From positions 1-16,761 of the forward strand of contig OMVC01000133.1 of NCBI GenBank assembly GCA_900314375.1: a DNA stretch of 16,761 bases, given 5' to 3'. The position numbers and the translations under genes were made by a program. The DNA comes from an uncultured bacterium. Its GTDB lineage: Bacteria > Cyanobacteriota > Vampirovibrionia > Gastranaerophilales > Gastranaerophilaceae. The notes under the pieces were generated by a model. The model was given only the letters and a program-made list of their open reading frames with translations, did not search any database and was not told the origin of the DNA. Below, in pieces: positions 1 to 6,276 of this stretch; position 1 is the first letter of the stretch; every line of letters starts with the position of its first letter.

Positions 1-193
1 ATGATAAAATCATATGAATGTGGTTTTTCATCACGCAAATTGCTACAATTTCAAAGTTATAATATTTTTTTGCTATTATAAATGATTTGCGTAACAATTC
101 AATATTGTTAATTAATATGTCATTTCTGTTATATGCAACCATTGTAATAAATATTGGATGATTTTTTATAAAATATCTTCGATAATTGCTCAT
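1..193 (-). CDS. REP-associated tyrosine transposase (RAYT, Y1/HUH family), 5' part, cut by window edge
   Basis: A minus-strand frame opens at ATG (191-193) and stays open for 64 codons to base 1, so the gene continues to the left. The translation begins MSNYRRYF, continues with FITMVAYNRNDIL and NNIELLRKSF, and reaches CVMKNHIHMIL at about residues 52-62. That is the N-terminal layout of Y1 (IS200-like/RAYT) transposases, whose HUH motif usually reads VMPNHxHLL; here a Lys replaces the Pro. The two metal-binding His are H57 and H59. The catalytic Tyr would lie beyond the edge and cannot be checked. RAYTs nick single-stranded DNA at hairpins preceded by GTAG, and such hairpins lie just upstream (253-274, 494-516). 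No clear Shine-Dalgarno precedes the ATG, so the start rests on the MSNYRR match. Whether the gene is intact is unknown. Confidence 0.8.
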   Translation of the reverse strand, partial: MSNYRRYFIKNHPIFITMVAYNRNDILINNIELLRKSFIIAKKYYNFEIVAICVMKNHIHMILS

Positions 194-217
194 ATTTGTA
201 TAATACCATGTTTTAAA

Positions 218-233
218 GTGCGTATAAGCGCAT
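218..233. repeat. Decayed REP-like hairpin
   Basis: TGCGT and GCGCA arms flank ATAA, with a T-G wobble next to the loop on the plus strand. The core matches the REP at 253-270 with one A-to-G change, but the outer GG/CC pair and the GTAG tag are missing. It sits about 25 bases upstream of the RAYT start codon. Confidence 0.5.
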
Positions 234-252
234 ATTAAAAACTGTAAGCTTT

Positions 253-274
253 GGTGCGTATAAACGCACCCTAC
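253..274 (-). repeat. REP palindrome with GTAG tag (minus orientation)
   Basis: Arms GGTGCGT (253-259) and ACGCACC (264-270) form a perfect 7-bp stem around ATAA. CTAC follows at 271-274, so the minus strand reads GTAG and then the hairpin. GTAG 5' of a short GC-rich hairpin is the hallmark of REP sequences recognised by RAYT proteins, and the RAYT gene starts 60 bases away on the same strand. Confidence 0.75.
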
Positions 275-358
275 TGATACATATTTAATCAATAAAGTTT
301 CACATGAAATAAATCAGAGAAAGGAAGTTGTAAATATGTCAGTAACAAAATATGAGCG

Positions 359-505
359 TTAATTACTCACAATAGGTAATTCTTTATAAGATTTACTATA
401 TAAATCATACGGTACTGTTACTTCATAATAATAAGCATTGTTAGGGTAATTACATGAATATCCTTCTACATTTTTAGTTTTTTCAACTAGTTCGTAGGGT
501 GTCGT
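359..505 (-). pseudogene. Possible 3' remnant of a broken gene
   Basis: A minus-strand frame is open from 505 to a TAA at 359-361. It reads as a plausible Tyr/Asn-rich protein tail (for example PYELVEKTKNVEGYS, then YYYEVTVPYDLYSKSYKEL) but has no start codon inside it. Upstream the frame meets a stop exactly inside the REP hairpin at 494-516. A REP landing in, or recombining into, the gene would explain this. The family is not recognised, and chance openness over 49 codons is not excluded. Confidence 0.3.
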
Positions 506-516
506 TTATGCGCACC
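494..516 (+). repeat. REP palindrome with GTAG tag (plus orientation)
   Basis: GTAG at 494-497 is followed by GGTG, an extra T, CGT, the loop TTAT and GCGCACC. This is the same REP as 253-274 in the opposite orientation, with one inserted T (bulge) and one A-to-G change that still pairs as a wobble. The two GTAG tags face each other across about 220 bases, a REPIN-like inverted pair. Confidence 0.65.
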
Positions 517-554
517 ATTATTTACTTTAATTATCCTTGACTTGAATGTATTTT

Positions 555-560
555 TATAAT
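555..560 (+). promoter_or_regulatory. Candidate -10 box for yidC-queA
   Basis: A perfect TATAAT lies 45 bases before the yidC start. The nearest TTGACT (537-542) is only 12 bases away, which is too close, and TTATCC (531-536) at 18 bases is a poor -35. The assignment is therefore tentative. Confidence 0.3.
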
Positions 561-604
561 ACTCTTTAACAGGTAAAGATTTACACAAGAGAGGATTAGG
601 GAAA

Positions 605-1690
605 GTGGATTTTATATCAGCAACAATTTGGTTTTTAAGTAAATTAGCACACCTTGTAGGCGGTTATGGTATTGCGATTATTGTTTTGACAATAATTGTC
701 AGATTAGCTTTGTGGCATTTGAATGTTGAGCAGCAGCGTTCCATGAAAATGATGCAAACGCTTCAACCTAAACTAAAAGCCATTCAAGACAGATATAAAT
801 CAAATCCGCAAGTTATGCAGCAAAAGCTTATGGAATTTTATAAAGAACATAAGTTCAATCCTATGGGCGGATGTTTGCCGTTACTTATTCAAATGCCTAT
901 ATTCATTTTGTTGTATTCGGCATTGATTAGTCCTCAATTTATACAGGTTGCAGGAAATCAGCATTTCTTGTTTGTTGACAGTTTGGCAACTACATTAAGA
1001 GCTACTGCGGGAATTTCTGAAGACGGAAAGCTTGGCGTTGCTCCGGGGGATAAGTTCGTTTTAGGTAATGTTGCTACTGTTTATATTGACGGACAAGAAG
1101 TTAAAAATATTAAAGTTTCAGATGCTGCTCAAGCGTTGGAAGTTGACGGAGATATCCAACCGGGGAAAGATTTAACTCTTAATTTCAGTTTAGGTAATTT
1201 AAAAGTTAAAGATTTCAGCCAACTATTGAAGGTTGAAAAAGCGGAAGTTGTTGTAACAAATTCAAATATACGTGAAAATGAAAAAGTAATATTTACAAGA
1301 AGTGATGCTCAAGACGGAGTGTTGACTGCAACTATTCCGACTGTCCCTGTTAACAGAGCTTGGCATTGGGATGTAATAATTCTGATAGTATTATTTGCGG
1401 TTACAATGTTTATTTCGCAAAAAATCATGATGGCTATGTCAAAAACTGATTCTCAAGACCCGACACAGGCTGCTATTCAAAAATCGATGGGTACATTTAT
1501 GCCGTTGATGATAATTGCAACTTTTGTAATTATACCTATTCCGGCAGGTGTTTTATTATATTTGATTACAAGCAATGTTATTCAAATTGTTCAAACTGTT
1601 ATCATAAATAAGCAAATAGATGCCGAAGCTGAAAAGAAAAAAGAAGCGGTTGACGATTTAGAATTAAAAAACGCAAAGAAAATCAATTAG
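605..1690 (+). CDS. yidC: Membrane protein insertase YidC (Oxa1 family), with large loop insertion
   Basis: This inner-membrane insertase assists SecYEG or acts alone to place proteins in the membrane. It starts at GTG behind AGAGAGGA and is 361 aa long. Visible parts are TM1 with the conserved groove arginine (R33 in LTIIVRLALWHL), the charged cytoplasmic hairpin (residues 37-85), TM2 (MGGCLPLLIQMPIFILLY, about 87-104), and two later hydrophobic segments (about 252-271 and 296-326, the latter probably two helices). The large periplasmic N-domain of proteobacterial YidC is absent, so it is the short type. Between FLFVDSL and the next helix lies a polar insertion of roughly 115 residues (about 134-248), where most short YidCs have a brief loop. 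queA starts 4 bases after the stop, so the two are probably co-transcribed. rnpA and rpmH, common yidC neighbours, are not upstream. Confidence 0.95.
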   Translation: MDFISATIWFLSKLAHLVGGYGIAIIVLTIIVRLALWHLNVEQQRSMKMMQTLQPKLKAIQDRYKSNPQVMQQKLMEFYKEHKFNPMGGCLPLLIQMPIFILLYSALISPQFIQVAGNQHFLFVDSLATTLRATAGISEDGKLGVAPGDKFVLGNVATVYIDGQEVKNIKVSDAAQALEVDGDIQPGKDLTLNFSLGNLKVKDFSQLLKVEKAEVVVTNSNIRENEKVIFTRSDAQDGVLTATIPTVPVNRAWHWDVIILIVLFAVTMFISQKIMMAMSKTDSQDPTQAAIQKSMGTFMPLMIIATFVIIPIPAGVLLYLITSNVIQIVQTVIINKQIDAEAEKKKEAVDDLELKNAKKIN

Positions 1691-1694
1691 TATT

Positions 1695-2744
1695 ATGAAT
1701 ATTTCAGAATTTGATTATGATTTACCTGAAAATTTAATAGCGCAGATGCCTGCAGATAAAAGAGAAAATTCTCGAATGTTGGTTTTAAATCGTTTTGATA
1801 AATCAATTTTGGATAAGCATTTTTTTGATTTTACTGATTATTTTGATGAAAATGATATTCTTGTTTTAAATGACACAAAGGTTATTCCTGCACGTTTGTT
1901 CGGAACAAAAGATACAGGGGCTAAAATCGAAGTCTTTTTATTGGAAGCGCAATCTGAAGGCTCAAATTTATGGTCTTGTTTAATAAAGCCTTCAAAACGT
2001 GTAAAACCAGATACGGTTATAACAATTTGTGATGATTTAAAAGCAATTCCTTTAAAGCGTCTTGAAGATGACGGGGAATGGCTTGTAGAGCTTCAGTATA
2101 ACGGAGATTTATTTGAAATTTTGCATAAAGTGGGAAATATTCCGCTGCCGCCTTATATTGAAAGAAAAATTCAAAGTGAAGAACAGCGTGAATTTGATAC
2201 CGTAAGATATCAAACTGTTTATGCAAAAGATGAAGGCTCTGTTGCGGCACCGACTGCGGGGTTACATTTTACAAAAGAGATACTTCAAAAACTTGAAAAT
2301 AAAGGGGTAGAAATTGCTTATGTAACTTTAAACGTCGGATTGGGTACTTTCAGACCCGTAAAGTGTGAAAATATATTAGACCACAAGATGCATTCGGAAA
2401 CTTTTGAAATAACAAAAGAAAATGCCGATAAGATTAATAATGCAAAGGCGCAAGGTAAACGCTTAACTGCAATTGGTACAACCAGTGTCAGAACACTTGA
2501 AACCGCTTACCAAAAGTACGGTTGTATAAAAGCTTGTAAAGACCACTCGGAATTATTTATTTATCCGCCGTATGAATTCAAAATTGTGGACAGATTATTA
2601 ACTAATTTTCACTTGCCAAAATCAACATTACTAATGCTTGTTAGTGCATTCGCAGGTAAAGAGTTTATATTCAATGCATATAAGCATGCTGTTGATAGTG
2701 AATACAGATTTTTTAGTTATGGTGATTGCATGCTGATATTATAA
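1695..2744 (+). CDS. queA: tRNA preQ1(34) S-adenosylmethionine ribosyltransferase-isomerase QueA
   Basis: QueA moves the ribosyl group of S-adenosylmethionine onto 7-aminomethyl-7-deazaguanine at the tRNA wobble position, giving epoxyqueuosine in cytoplasmic queuosine synthesis. At 349 aa it has the usual length. Signature stretches are YDLPENLIAQ at the N-terminus, VLNDTKVIPARLFG, VAAPTAGLHFT, VGLGTFRPV, TAIGTTSVRTLE, and the terminal LTNFHLPKSTLLMLVSAFAG and YRFFSYGDCML. It starts 4 bases after the yidC stop with only a weak Shine-Dalgarno, which suggests translational coupling. Its last six bases overlap the end of the convergent decarboxylase-like gene, so no terminator separates them. 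No other queuosine gene lies in the window. Confidence 0.97.
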   Translation: MNISEFDYDLPENLIAQMPADKRENSRMLVLNRFDKSILDKHFFDFTDYFDENDILVLNDTKVIPARLFGTKDTGAKIEVFLLEAQSEGSNLWSCLIKPSKRVKPDTVITICDDLKAIPLKRLEDDGEWLVELQYNGDLFEILHKVGNIPLPPYIERKIQSEEQREFDTVRYQTVYAKDEGSVAAPTAGLHFTKEILQKLENKGVEIAYVTLNVGLGTFRPVKCENILDHKMHSETFEITKENADKINNAKAQGKRLTAIGTTSVRTLETAYQKYGCIKACKDHSELFIYPPYEFKIVDRLLTNFHLPKSTLLMLVSAFAGKEFIFNAYKHAVDSEYRFFSYGDCMLIL

Positions 2745-3776
2745 TTTTGATAGTACATGCTGTAACTTATCAAGTTTTTTCTTGTCTGTACCTATACCGC
2801 ACAAAAGCATTGTAGATTTTTCGTTTGTTCTTTCGTCTTCTATTCCAAAATCTTCATATAACATTTGTGATAGCTCATAGCCGGAAACTCCCGGTACTCT
2901 GATTAAAACTTTGGTCGGATCGTCCCCGAAAAATTCGCAGCCGGAACAGCGCATCCTAATATTATCTAATCTGTTTATGAGATTTTCAATTTCTTTTTTG
3001 CCTTCCTTTGAGTCAAGATACGCAATATTAACTTCAATTGAAGCAAGCAAAGGATATGACGGTGATGTTGTCGTAAACATTTCAAGCGCAGGTCTTACAT
3101 CTACTTCGCAGTTACAGTGTAGTAAAGCTGTCGGATTCAGCCCGCCTGCTGTTTTGTGCAGTGATTGAACCGTAAAATCAGCGACATTCACTGCCGAAAG
3201 TGGTAGTCTGTCTGAAAACGGATATAGCGCACCATGAGCTTCATCAACGATTAAGTATGCATCATGATTTTCGCAAATACGTTTTATCTCTTCTATATCA
3301 GATATTATACCCTCATAAGTCGGTGAAGTTATAATTACAGTTTTTATGTCGTATCTGTTTAAAAAATATTCTATAACTTCAGGTCTTGTTTCCAAAGGAA
3401 CGCCCCAGTTTTCATCAATATCAGGATCGTATGTCAATGCTCTTGCGCCGGCAAGCCGAACCGCATTAAAGTGGCAAGGATGAGCATTTGATGCAATCAG
3501 AACCTTATCTCCAACATGCGTGCAAGATAATACTGCTGCAATAATGCCGCTTGTCGAGCCGTTCGTTAAAAATGTAGTTGAATAAGTTTTATAAACCGAA
3601 CGTGCCCATAATTGCGCACGCGCTAAAGCATCTTGCGGATTATGATATTCTGTTTCCGAAATGTCGCGTTTGTATAAACTTTCTAATTGTTCATATAATC
3701 CGTTTTTTTGTCCATGCGAAGGTGTTGTGAACAATACTTTATTGGTCTTTTGTTCAAGTAAATTTACCAGGCTCAT
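2739..3776 (-). CDS. PLP-dependent Orn/Lys/Arg decarboxylase-like protein, short form
   Basis: This is a fold-type I PLP enzyme of the Orn/Lys/Arg decarboxylase major domain. Key parts are TPSHGQKNG near the N-terminus, the phosphate-binding loop NGSTSG (72-77), SPTYEG (151-156), VDEAHG with Asp178, and SLHKTAGG with the probable Schiff-base lysine K208. Family members of the YaaO/Cad type run to roughly 470-490 aa; this one is 345 aa. It stops just after the small domain (GDDPTKVLIRVPGVSGYEL onward) and lacks the C-terminal OKR_DC_1_C domain. The ATG has AGGAAAA upstream and follows the PilZ stop by 9 bases, so the two form one transcript. The substrate cannot be told from sequence; lysine, ornithine or arginine are all possible, and loss of decarboxylase activity is conceivable. 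Confidence 0.85.
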   Translation of the reverse strand: MSLVNLLEQKTNKVLFTTPSHGQKNGLYEQLESLYKRDISETEYHNPQDALARAQLWARSVYKTYSTTFLTNGSTSGIIAAVLSCTHVGDKVLIASNAHPCHFNAVRLAGARALTYDPDIDENWGVPLETRPEVIEYFLNRYDIKTVIITSPTYEGIISDIEEIKRICENHDAYLIVDEAHGALYPFSDRLPLSAVNVADFTVQSLHKTAGGLNPTALLHCNCEVDVRPALEMFTTTSPSYPLLASIEVNIAYLDSKEGKKEIENLINRLDNIRMRCSGCEFFGDDPTKVLIRVPGVSGYELSQMLYEDFGIEDERTNEKSTMLLCGIGTDKKKLDKLQHVLSKL

Positions 3777-3785
3777 TCTATTTTC

Positions 3786-4376
3786 CTATTTATTTTTTAT
3801 TTCGACACTGCGTTTTGCACAATATTGGGTAAGAATCATTTTATCATGATTGTTTTTGTATACAAATTGTCCGGAAATTACATATCCGCCTTCTGTTGAT
3901 TTCTCAATTCTTATCGGCTGATATATGCAATCTAATGATTGTTCCTCAGATAGTGGAACTGTAATGTTATATGAGCCTTCAATATCAATTTTTTCCTGTG
4001 TTTTAATTTTCATACCGCCTGCAGATATATCAAGTGTTGAAATTTTGTAATCTTTGCCTTGATAATTCATTACAAGATCATTTATGAATTTTATACGGGT
4101 ATATTGACGTCTTTGTAAAAATTTGTGTTTTGCAGGACTTGCAATAACTAACTTGTTACCGTTTATTTCTTTTGCATAGGAATCAAAATATAATTTTCCG
4201 TATTTGGTTTGTGTATAAAATTCACAATATGTGTTTTCTAATATATTTTCGGCAGGATATTTTACTTCTAATGTGAAATCACCGGCATTGACTTCCGTTA
4301 CTATACCTTTATTTGCAAAATCAAAATCTTGAGGTATTACCAAAACTTCTTGACCTTCAGAAACTAACTCTCTCAT
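3786..4376 (-). CDS. PilZ-domain protein (YcgR-like, c-di-GMP receptor)
   Basis: The 196-aa protein has two parts. Residues 1-80 form a beta-rich YcgR-N-like domain. A PilZ domain follows with both c-di-GMP-binding signatures: RRQYTR (the RxxxR arm) and DISAGG (the D/N-x-S-x-x-G motif), spaced as in known receptors. YcgR-type proteins adjust motility or surface polysaccharide in response to c-di-GMP; the target here is unknown. I chose the internal ATG at 4374-4376 over the longer frame (to 4439) because AAAGGGAAG lies just before it, and because the promoter at 4411-4439 would fall inside the longer reading. It is the first gene of a two-gene unit with the decarboxylase-like gene. Confidence 0.85.
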   Translation of the reverse strand: MRELVSEGQEVLVIPQDFDFANKGIVTEVNAGDFTLEVKYPAENILENTYCEFYTQTKYGKLYFDSYAKEINGNKLVIASPAKHKFLQRRQYTRIKFINDLVMNYQGKDYKISTLDISAGGMKIKTQEKIDIEGSYNITVPLSEEQSLDCIYQPIRIEKSTEGGYVISGQFVYKNNHDKMILTQYCAKRSVEIKNK

Positions 4377-4410
4377 ATACTTCCCTTTCAATAATATTAT
4401 CTTATGTATG

Positions 4411-4439
4411 ATTATACAATATTTTTTAGTTAATGTCAC
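4411..4439 (-). promoter_or_regulatory. Sigma-70 promoter for the PilZ-decarboxylase unit
   Basis: On the minus strand, GTGACA, a 17-base spacer and a perfect TATAAT. Transcription would begin near 4404, about 28 bases before the chosen PilZ start. Confidence 0.65.
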
Positions 4440-4470
4440 GTTGTAAATTTAGAAACTATAATTACCTATA

Positions 4471-4513
4471 AACAACTCGACCCCCGAATTGTTGATTCGA
4501 GAGTCGAGTTGTT
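4471..4513 (-). terminator. Long hairpin, probable terminator of the 4531-5094 gene
   Basis: Nineteen-base arms (4471-4489 and 4495-4513) close a TGTTG loop. The two imperfect positions are G-U pairs in minus-strand RNA but A-C mismatches in plus-strand RNA, so the structure is kept for minus-strand transcripts. It starts 18 bases after the stop of the upstream gene. The following T-tract is weak. Confidence 0.65.
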
Positions 4514-4530
4514 GCGAATTAAATCTTTTA

Positions 4531-5094
4531 TTATTGACCGCCGCCTGTGTAACTTGGCTTGAGCATTTGAGCGTCTTGTTTTTCCATTTCCTTGCAAGCT
4601 TCGTAATCTTGTTTTGCAATTTGGATTTGTGTTTCTAATGTTTCTTTTTCTAATTGGAGTGAATCTTCTTCGTCCTTTAATGCTTCTAATTGTGTATCTT
4701 TTATTGATTGGAAATAATTTTCTATTTGCTCTTTTTGCATTGCAGCTTTCATTTCAATATTAGTCTTAACTTGTGCAAATTGCTGGTTAAATAATCCTTG
4801 AGCTGTAGAGTATGCTGCTTGTTGATCTTTATTAAGTGTACTTGGGTCTACACCATTATATTTTGACATATTGCTGTTCCACAAGTCTTGTTGAGCCGCG
4901 TTAGCCTCTGCCATTGATTGGTATGATATAGCATTAGTCATAGACTTCTGTTGGCGGTCCAACATTTTTTCCATGTTGGCAACATCCCGGGACGCACGTC
5001 TCAATCTTGATGAAACGCGCATCATCTGTGCTTGGAGAGATCTGTATCTCGCCCCAGCCTGAAGTTTTCCAAATGCGCCTAATAAGAAACCCAT
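4531..5094 (-). CDS. Hypothetical coiled-coil protein, 187 aa
   Basis: The family is not recognised. The N-terminus MGFLLGAFGKLQAG is short and hydrophobic but is not a signal peptide. It is followed by a strongly basic helix (RYRSLQAQMMRVSSRLRRASRD), then a Gln/Asn/Met-rich centre. A long acidic amphipathic helix follows (about residues 105-172, rich in Glu, Lys, Gln and Leu) that should form a coiled coil, and the tail is PSYTGGGQ. The overall look is a cytoplasmic or non-classically secreted helical protein. It starts at ATG behind AAGGAT, has its own promoter (5125-5153) and its own terminator hairpin (4471-4513), so it is a single-gene unit, probably well expressed. Confidence 0.75.
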   Translation of the reverse strand: MGFLLGAFGKLQAGARYRSLQAQMMRVSSRLRRASRDVANMEKMLDRQQKSMTNAISYQSMAEANAAQQDLWNSNMSKYNGVDPSTLNKDQQAAYSTAQGLFNQQFAQVKTNIEMKAAMQKEQIENYFQSIKDTQLEALKDEEDSLQLEKETLETQIQIAKQDYEACKEMEKQDAQMLKPSYTGGGQ

Positions 5095-5124
5095 TGTTCT
5101 AATCCTTGTGTTAGTGTCCTCGTA

Positions 5125-5153
5125 ATTATATAAAGTATTTGTTTATTTGATAA
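5125..5153 (-). promoter_or_regulatory. Promoter of the coiled-coil gene
   Basis: On the minus strand, TTATCA (4 of 6 to consensus), a 17-base spacer and a perfect TATAAT. The leader to the ATG at 5094 would be about 24 bases. Confidence 0.55.
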
Positions 5154-5214
5154 TTGCTTTTTTTAAGTCATTATGTAAAGTTTTGTAACAGAAATTTATA
5201 ATAAAACAGTATAT

Positions 5215-5269
5215 AAAAAATATATACTCATATCCAATATCAAACTATACATTGAAATTTGAGTATATA
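5215..5269 (-). terminator. Intrinsic terminator of the 5355-6073 operon
   Basis: Arms 5221-5230 and 5260-5269 are perfect 10-base complements (TATATACTCA / TGAGTATATA), with a second inner CAAT/ATTG pairing. Read on the minus strand, the stem is followed directly by six T (5220-5215). It lies about 85 bases beyond the stop at 5355. The AT-rich stem makes it modest in strength. Confidence 0.55.
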
Positions 5270-5354
5270 AAAATCTTTACAAAAGTTAATATAATAAACG
5301 AAATTTTAGTAAACAACGTAAAAAAAATATATATAAGCGCTTTTAAACGAATAT

Positions 5355-5681
5355 TTATGAATTTTTTATAAGACTGTATGATACAGCTATTATTACTGAT
5401 GCGATAAAACCGCTTAATAAACTTGTTATTTTATATTGCGGTATAAAATATGTTACTGCATATAATAAGCCCATATTTATAACAAGATTGAACAAACCTA
5501 AACTTAACATATTTATTGGCAATGCAACTAATTTCATAATAGGCTTAACAAACATATTAAATATAGTAATTAATGCAGCAACAAGCAGTGCATAATAAAA
5601 ATTCTCTATTGTAATTCCTGGCAAATAGCAAGTACCCATAATAATAAGGGCAAAGATAAGCCATTTTACAAGTAGCTTCAT
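5355..5681 (-). CDS. YvlD-type four-helix membrane protein (PF04020, 'phage holin family')
   Basis: The 108-aa protein has four hydrophobic segments (about 5-20, 27-47, 53-76 and 85-104). It carries the family's conserved centre: FNMFVKPIMKLVALPINMLSLGLFNLVIN, with N-x-x-V-K-P-I, the LPIN turn and the following helix. Despite the family's 'phage holin' label, members are common chromosomal genes with poorly known envelope roles; nothing else here is phage. The start codon overlaps the upstream stop as TAATG, with AGAGG inside the upstream gene, so translation is coupled to the small secreted protein. Confidence 0.85.
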   Translation of the reverse strand: MKLLVKWLIFALIIMGTCYLPGITIENFYYALLVAALITIFNMFVKPIMKLVALPINMLSLGLFNLVINMGLLYAVTYFIPQYKITSLLSGFIASVIIAVSYSLIKNS

Positions 5682-6073
5682 TATTTATCCTCTGTGGATG
5701 TATTAGACTTTATAATTGATTCGTTATTAGAATGTATGCCTTGTATTTTAATGTTTCCGTTAGCATCCTTTGTAAATTGCATTTGAACAGGATGAACAGG
5801 ATGTAAATACGTTCCGCCATAATTTGGTGTATAGTTAGGATTGAAATTTGAATTTCTGATTTTGTTACCGGCATCTTTTGCTTCGCGTTTTTGTTTATAT
5901 TCTTCAGGACTGTTAATAAAATCAAGGGTTTCATATTCTTCCATTTGACGTTGCATCATCGGGTAGAAATCCATATTACCCGCATTAGGTGCTTCATACA
6001 AAGTATATGCATCTACAGCGTTTGCACATAATATAAATGATGTCACTAAAACTAAACTTAAAATCTTTTTCAT
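5681..6073 (-). CDS. Small exported protein, 130 aa, unknown
   Basis: The N-terminus MKKILSLVLVTSFILCANAVDA is a clear Sec signal peptide (two Lys, a hydrophobic core, and small residues near position 19-22 for cleavage). The mature part is polar: a Met/Glu stretch (MQRQMEEYETLDF), a basic helix, then an Asn/Pro/Tyr-rich segment (NFNPNYTPNYGGTYLHPVHP) and a Ser/Asn tail. There are no Cys residues in the mature region and no lipobox. ATG follows AGGAG at good spacing, with a promoter at 6095-6123. It is coupled by TAATG to the YvlD-type membrane gene, hinting that the two act at the same envelope site. Function is unknown. Confidence 0.75.
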   Translation of the reverse strand: MKKILSLVLVTSFILCANAVDAYTLYEAPNAGNMDFYPMMQRQMEEYETLDFINSPEEYKQKREAKDAGNKIRNSNFNPNYTPNYGGTYLHPVHPVQMQFTKDANGNIKIQGIHSNNESIIKSNTSTEDK

Positions 6074-6094
6074 AATAACTCCTTATTTTTTTAT

Positions 6095-6123
6095 ATTTTA
6101 CACTCAAAAGTAAAAAAAATCAA
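6095..6123 (-). promoter_or_regulatory. Promoter of the small exported protein operon
   Basis: On the minus strand, TTGATT, a 17-base spacer (T-rich) and TAAAAT, with a short leader of about 15 bases to the ATG at 6073. Confidence 0.5.
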
Positions 6124-6243
6124 ATTTTTTTTAACATTATCGGCTATATATTTCAAATATTTTAGGCATTAAGGGTAATGAAAGCTTGAATTTAAAAGGC
6201 TAATATTTAAGTATAAATCCTCAACTCTTCTGATTGCTCAGCT

Positions 6244-6276
6244 GCCCTCGTTTATTGAAATGAGGGCTTTTCCTTT
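6244..6276 (+). terminator. Intrinsic terminator in plus orientation
   Basis: GCCCTCGTTT (6244-6253) pairs with AAATGAGGGC (6258-6267) around ATTG, with one G-U pair in plus-strand RNA, followed by TTTTCCTTT. On the minus strand the wobble becomes a C-A mismatch and no T-run follows, so the orientation is plus, although the flanking genes are all minus. It may still act as a weak terminator for yraN. Confidence 0.6.

Larger units (their letters stand above)
194..604. other. 411-base non-coding stretch between RAYT and yidC
   Basis: The stretch holds three REP-type hairpins (218-233, 253-274, 494-516). It also holds an 8-codon frame MSVTKYER at 336-362 with a good Shine-Dalgarno (AAAGGAAG, 320-327), and a minus-strand open remnant at 359-505. 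The short frame looks like the start of a lost gene or of a leader peptide; its stop codon lies where the minus-strand remnant ends. No tRNA or recognisable RNA gene was seen. Confidence 0.5.

Noticed and set aside
4374..4439. Longer N-terminus of the PilZ protein (MTLTKKYCIIIHKIILL)
   Set aside because: It would start inside the promoter's -35 box and lacks a Shine-Dalgarno; the internal ATG has a good one.
5336..5343. AAGCGCTT palindrome followed on the minus strand by AT and T runs, near the end of the YvlD-type gene
   Set aside because: A perfect 8-base palindrome has no loop and cannot form a terminator hairpin; the stem at 5221-5269 with six T is the better candidate.
5355..5681. Prophage remnant suggested by the 'phage holin' family name
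   Set aside because: No endolysin, integrase or structural phage gene is near; the family is common on bacterial chromosomes.
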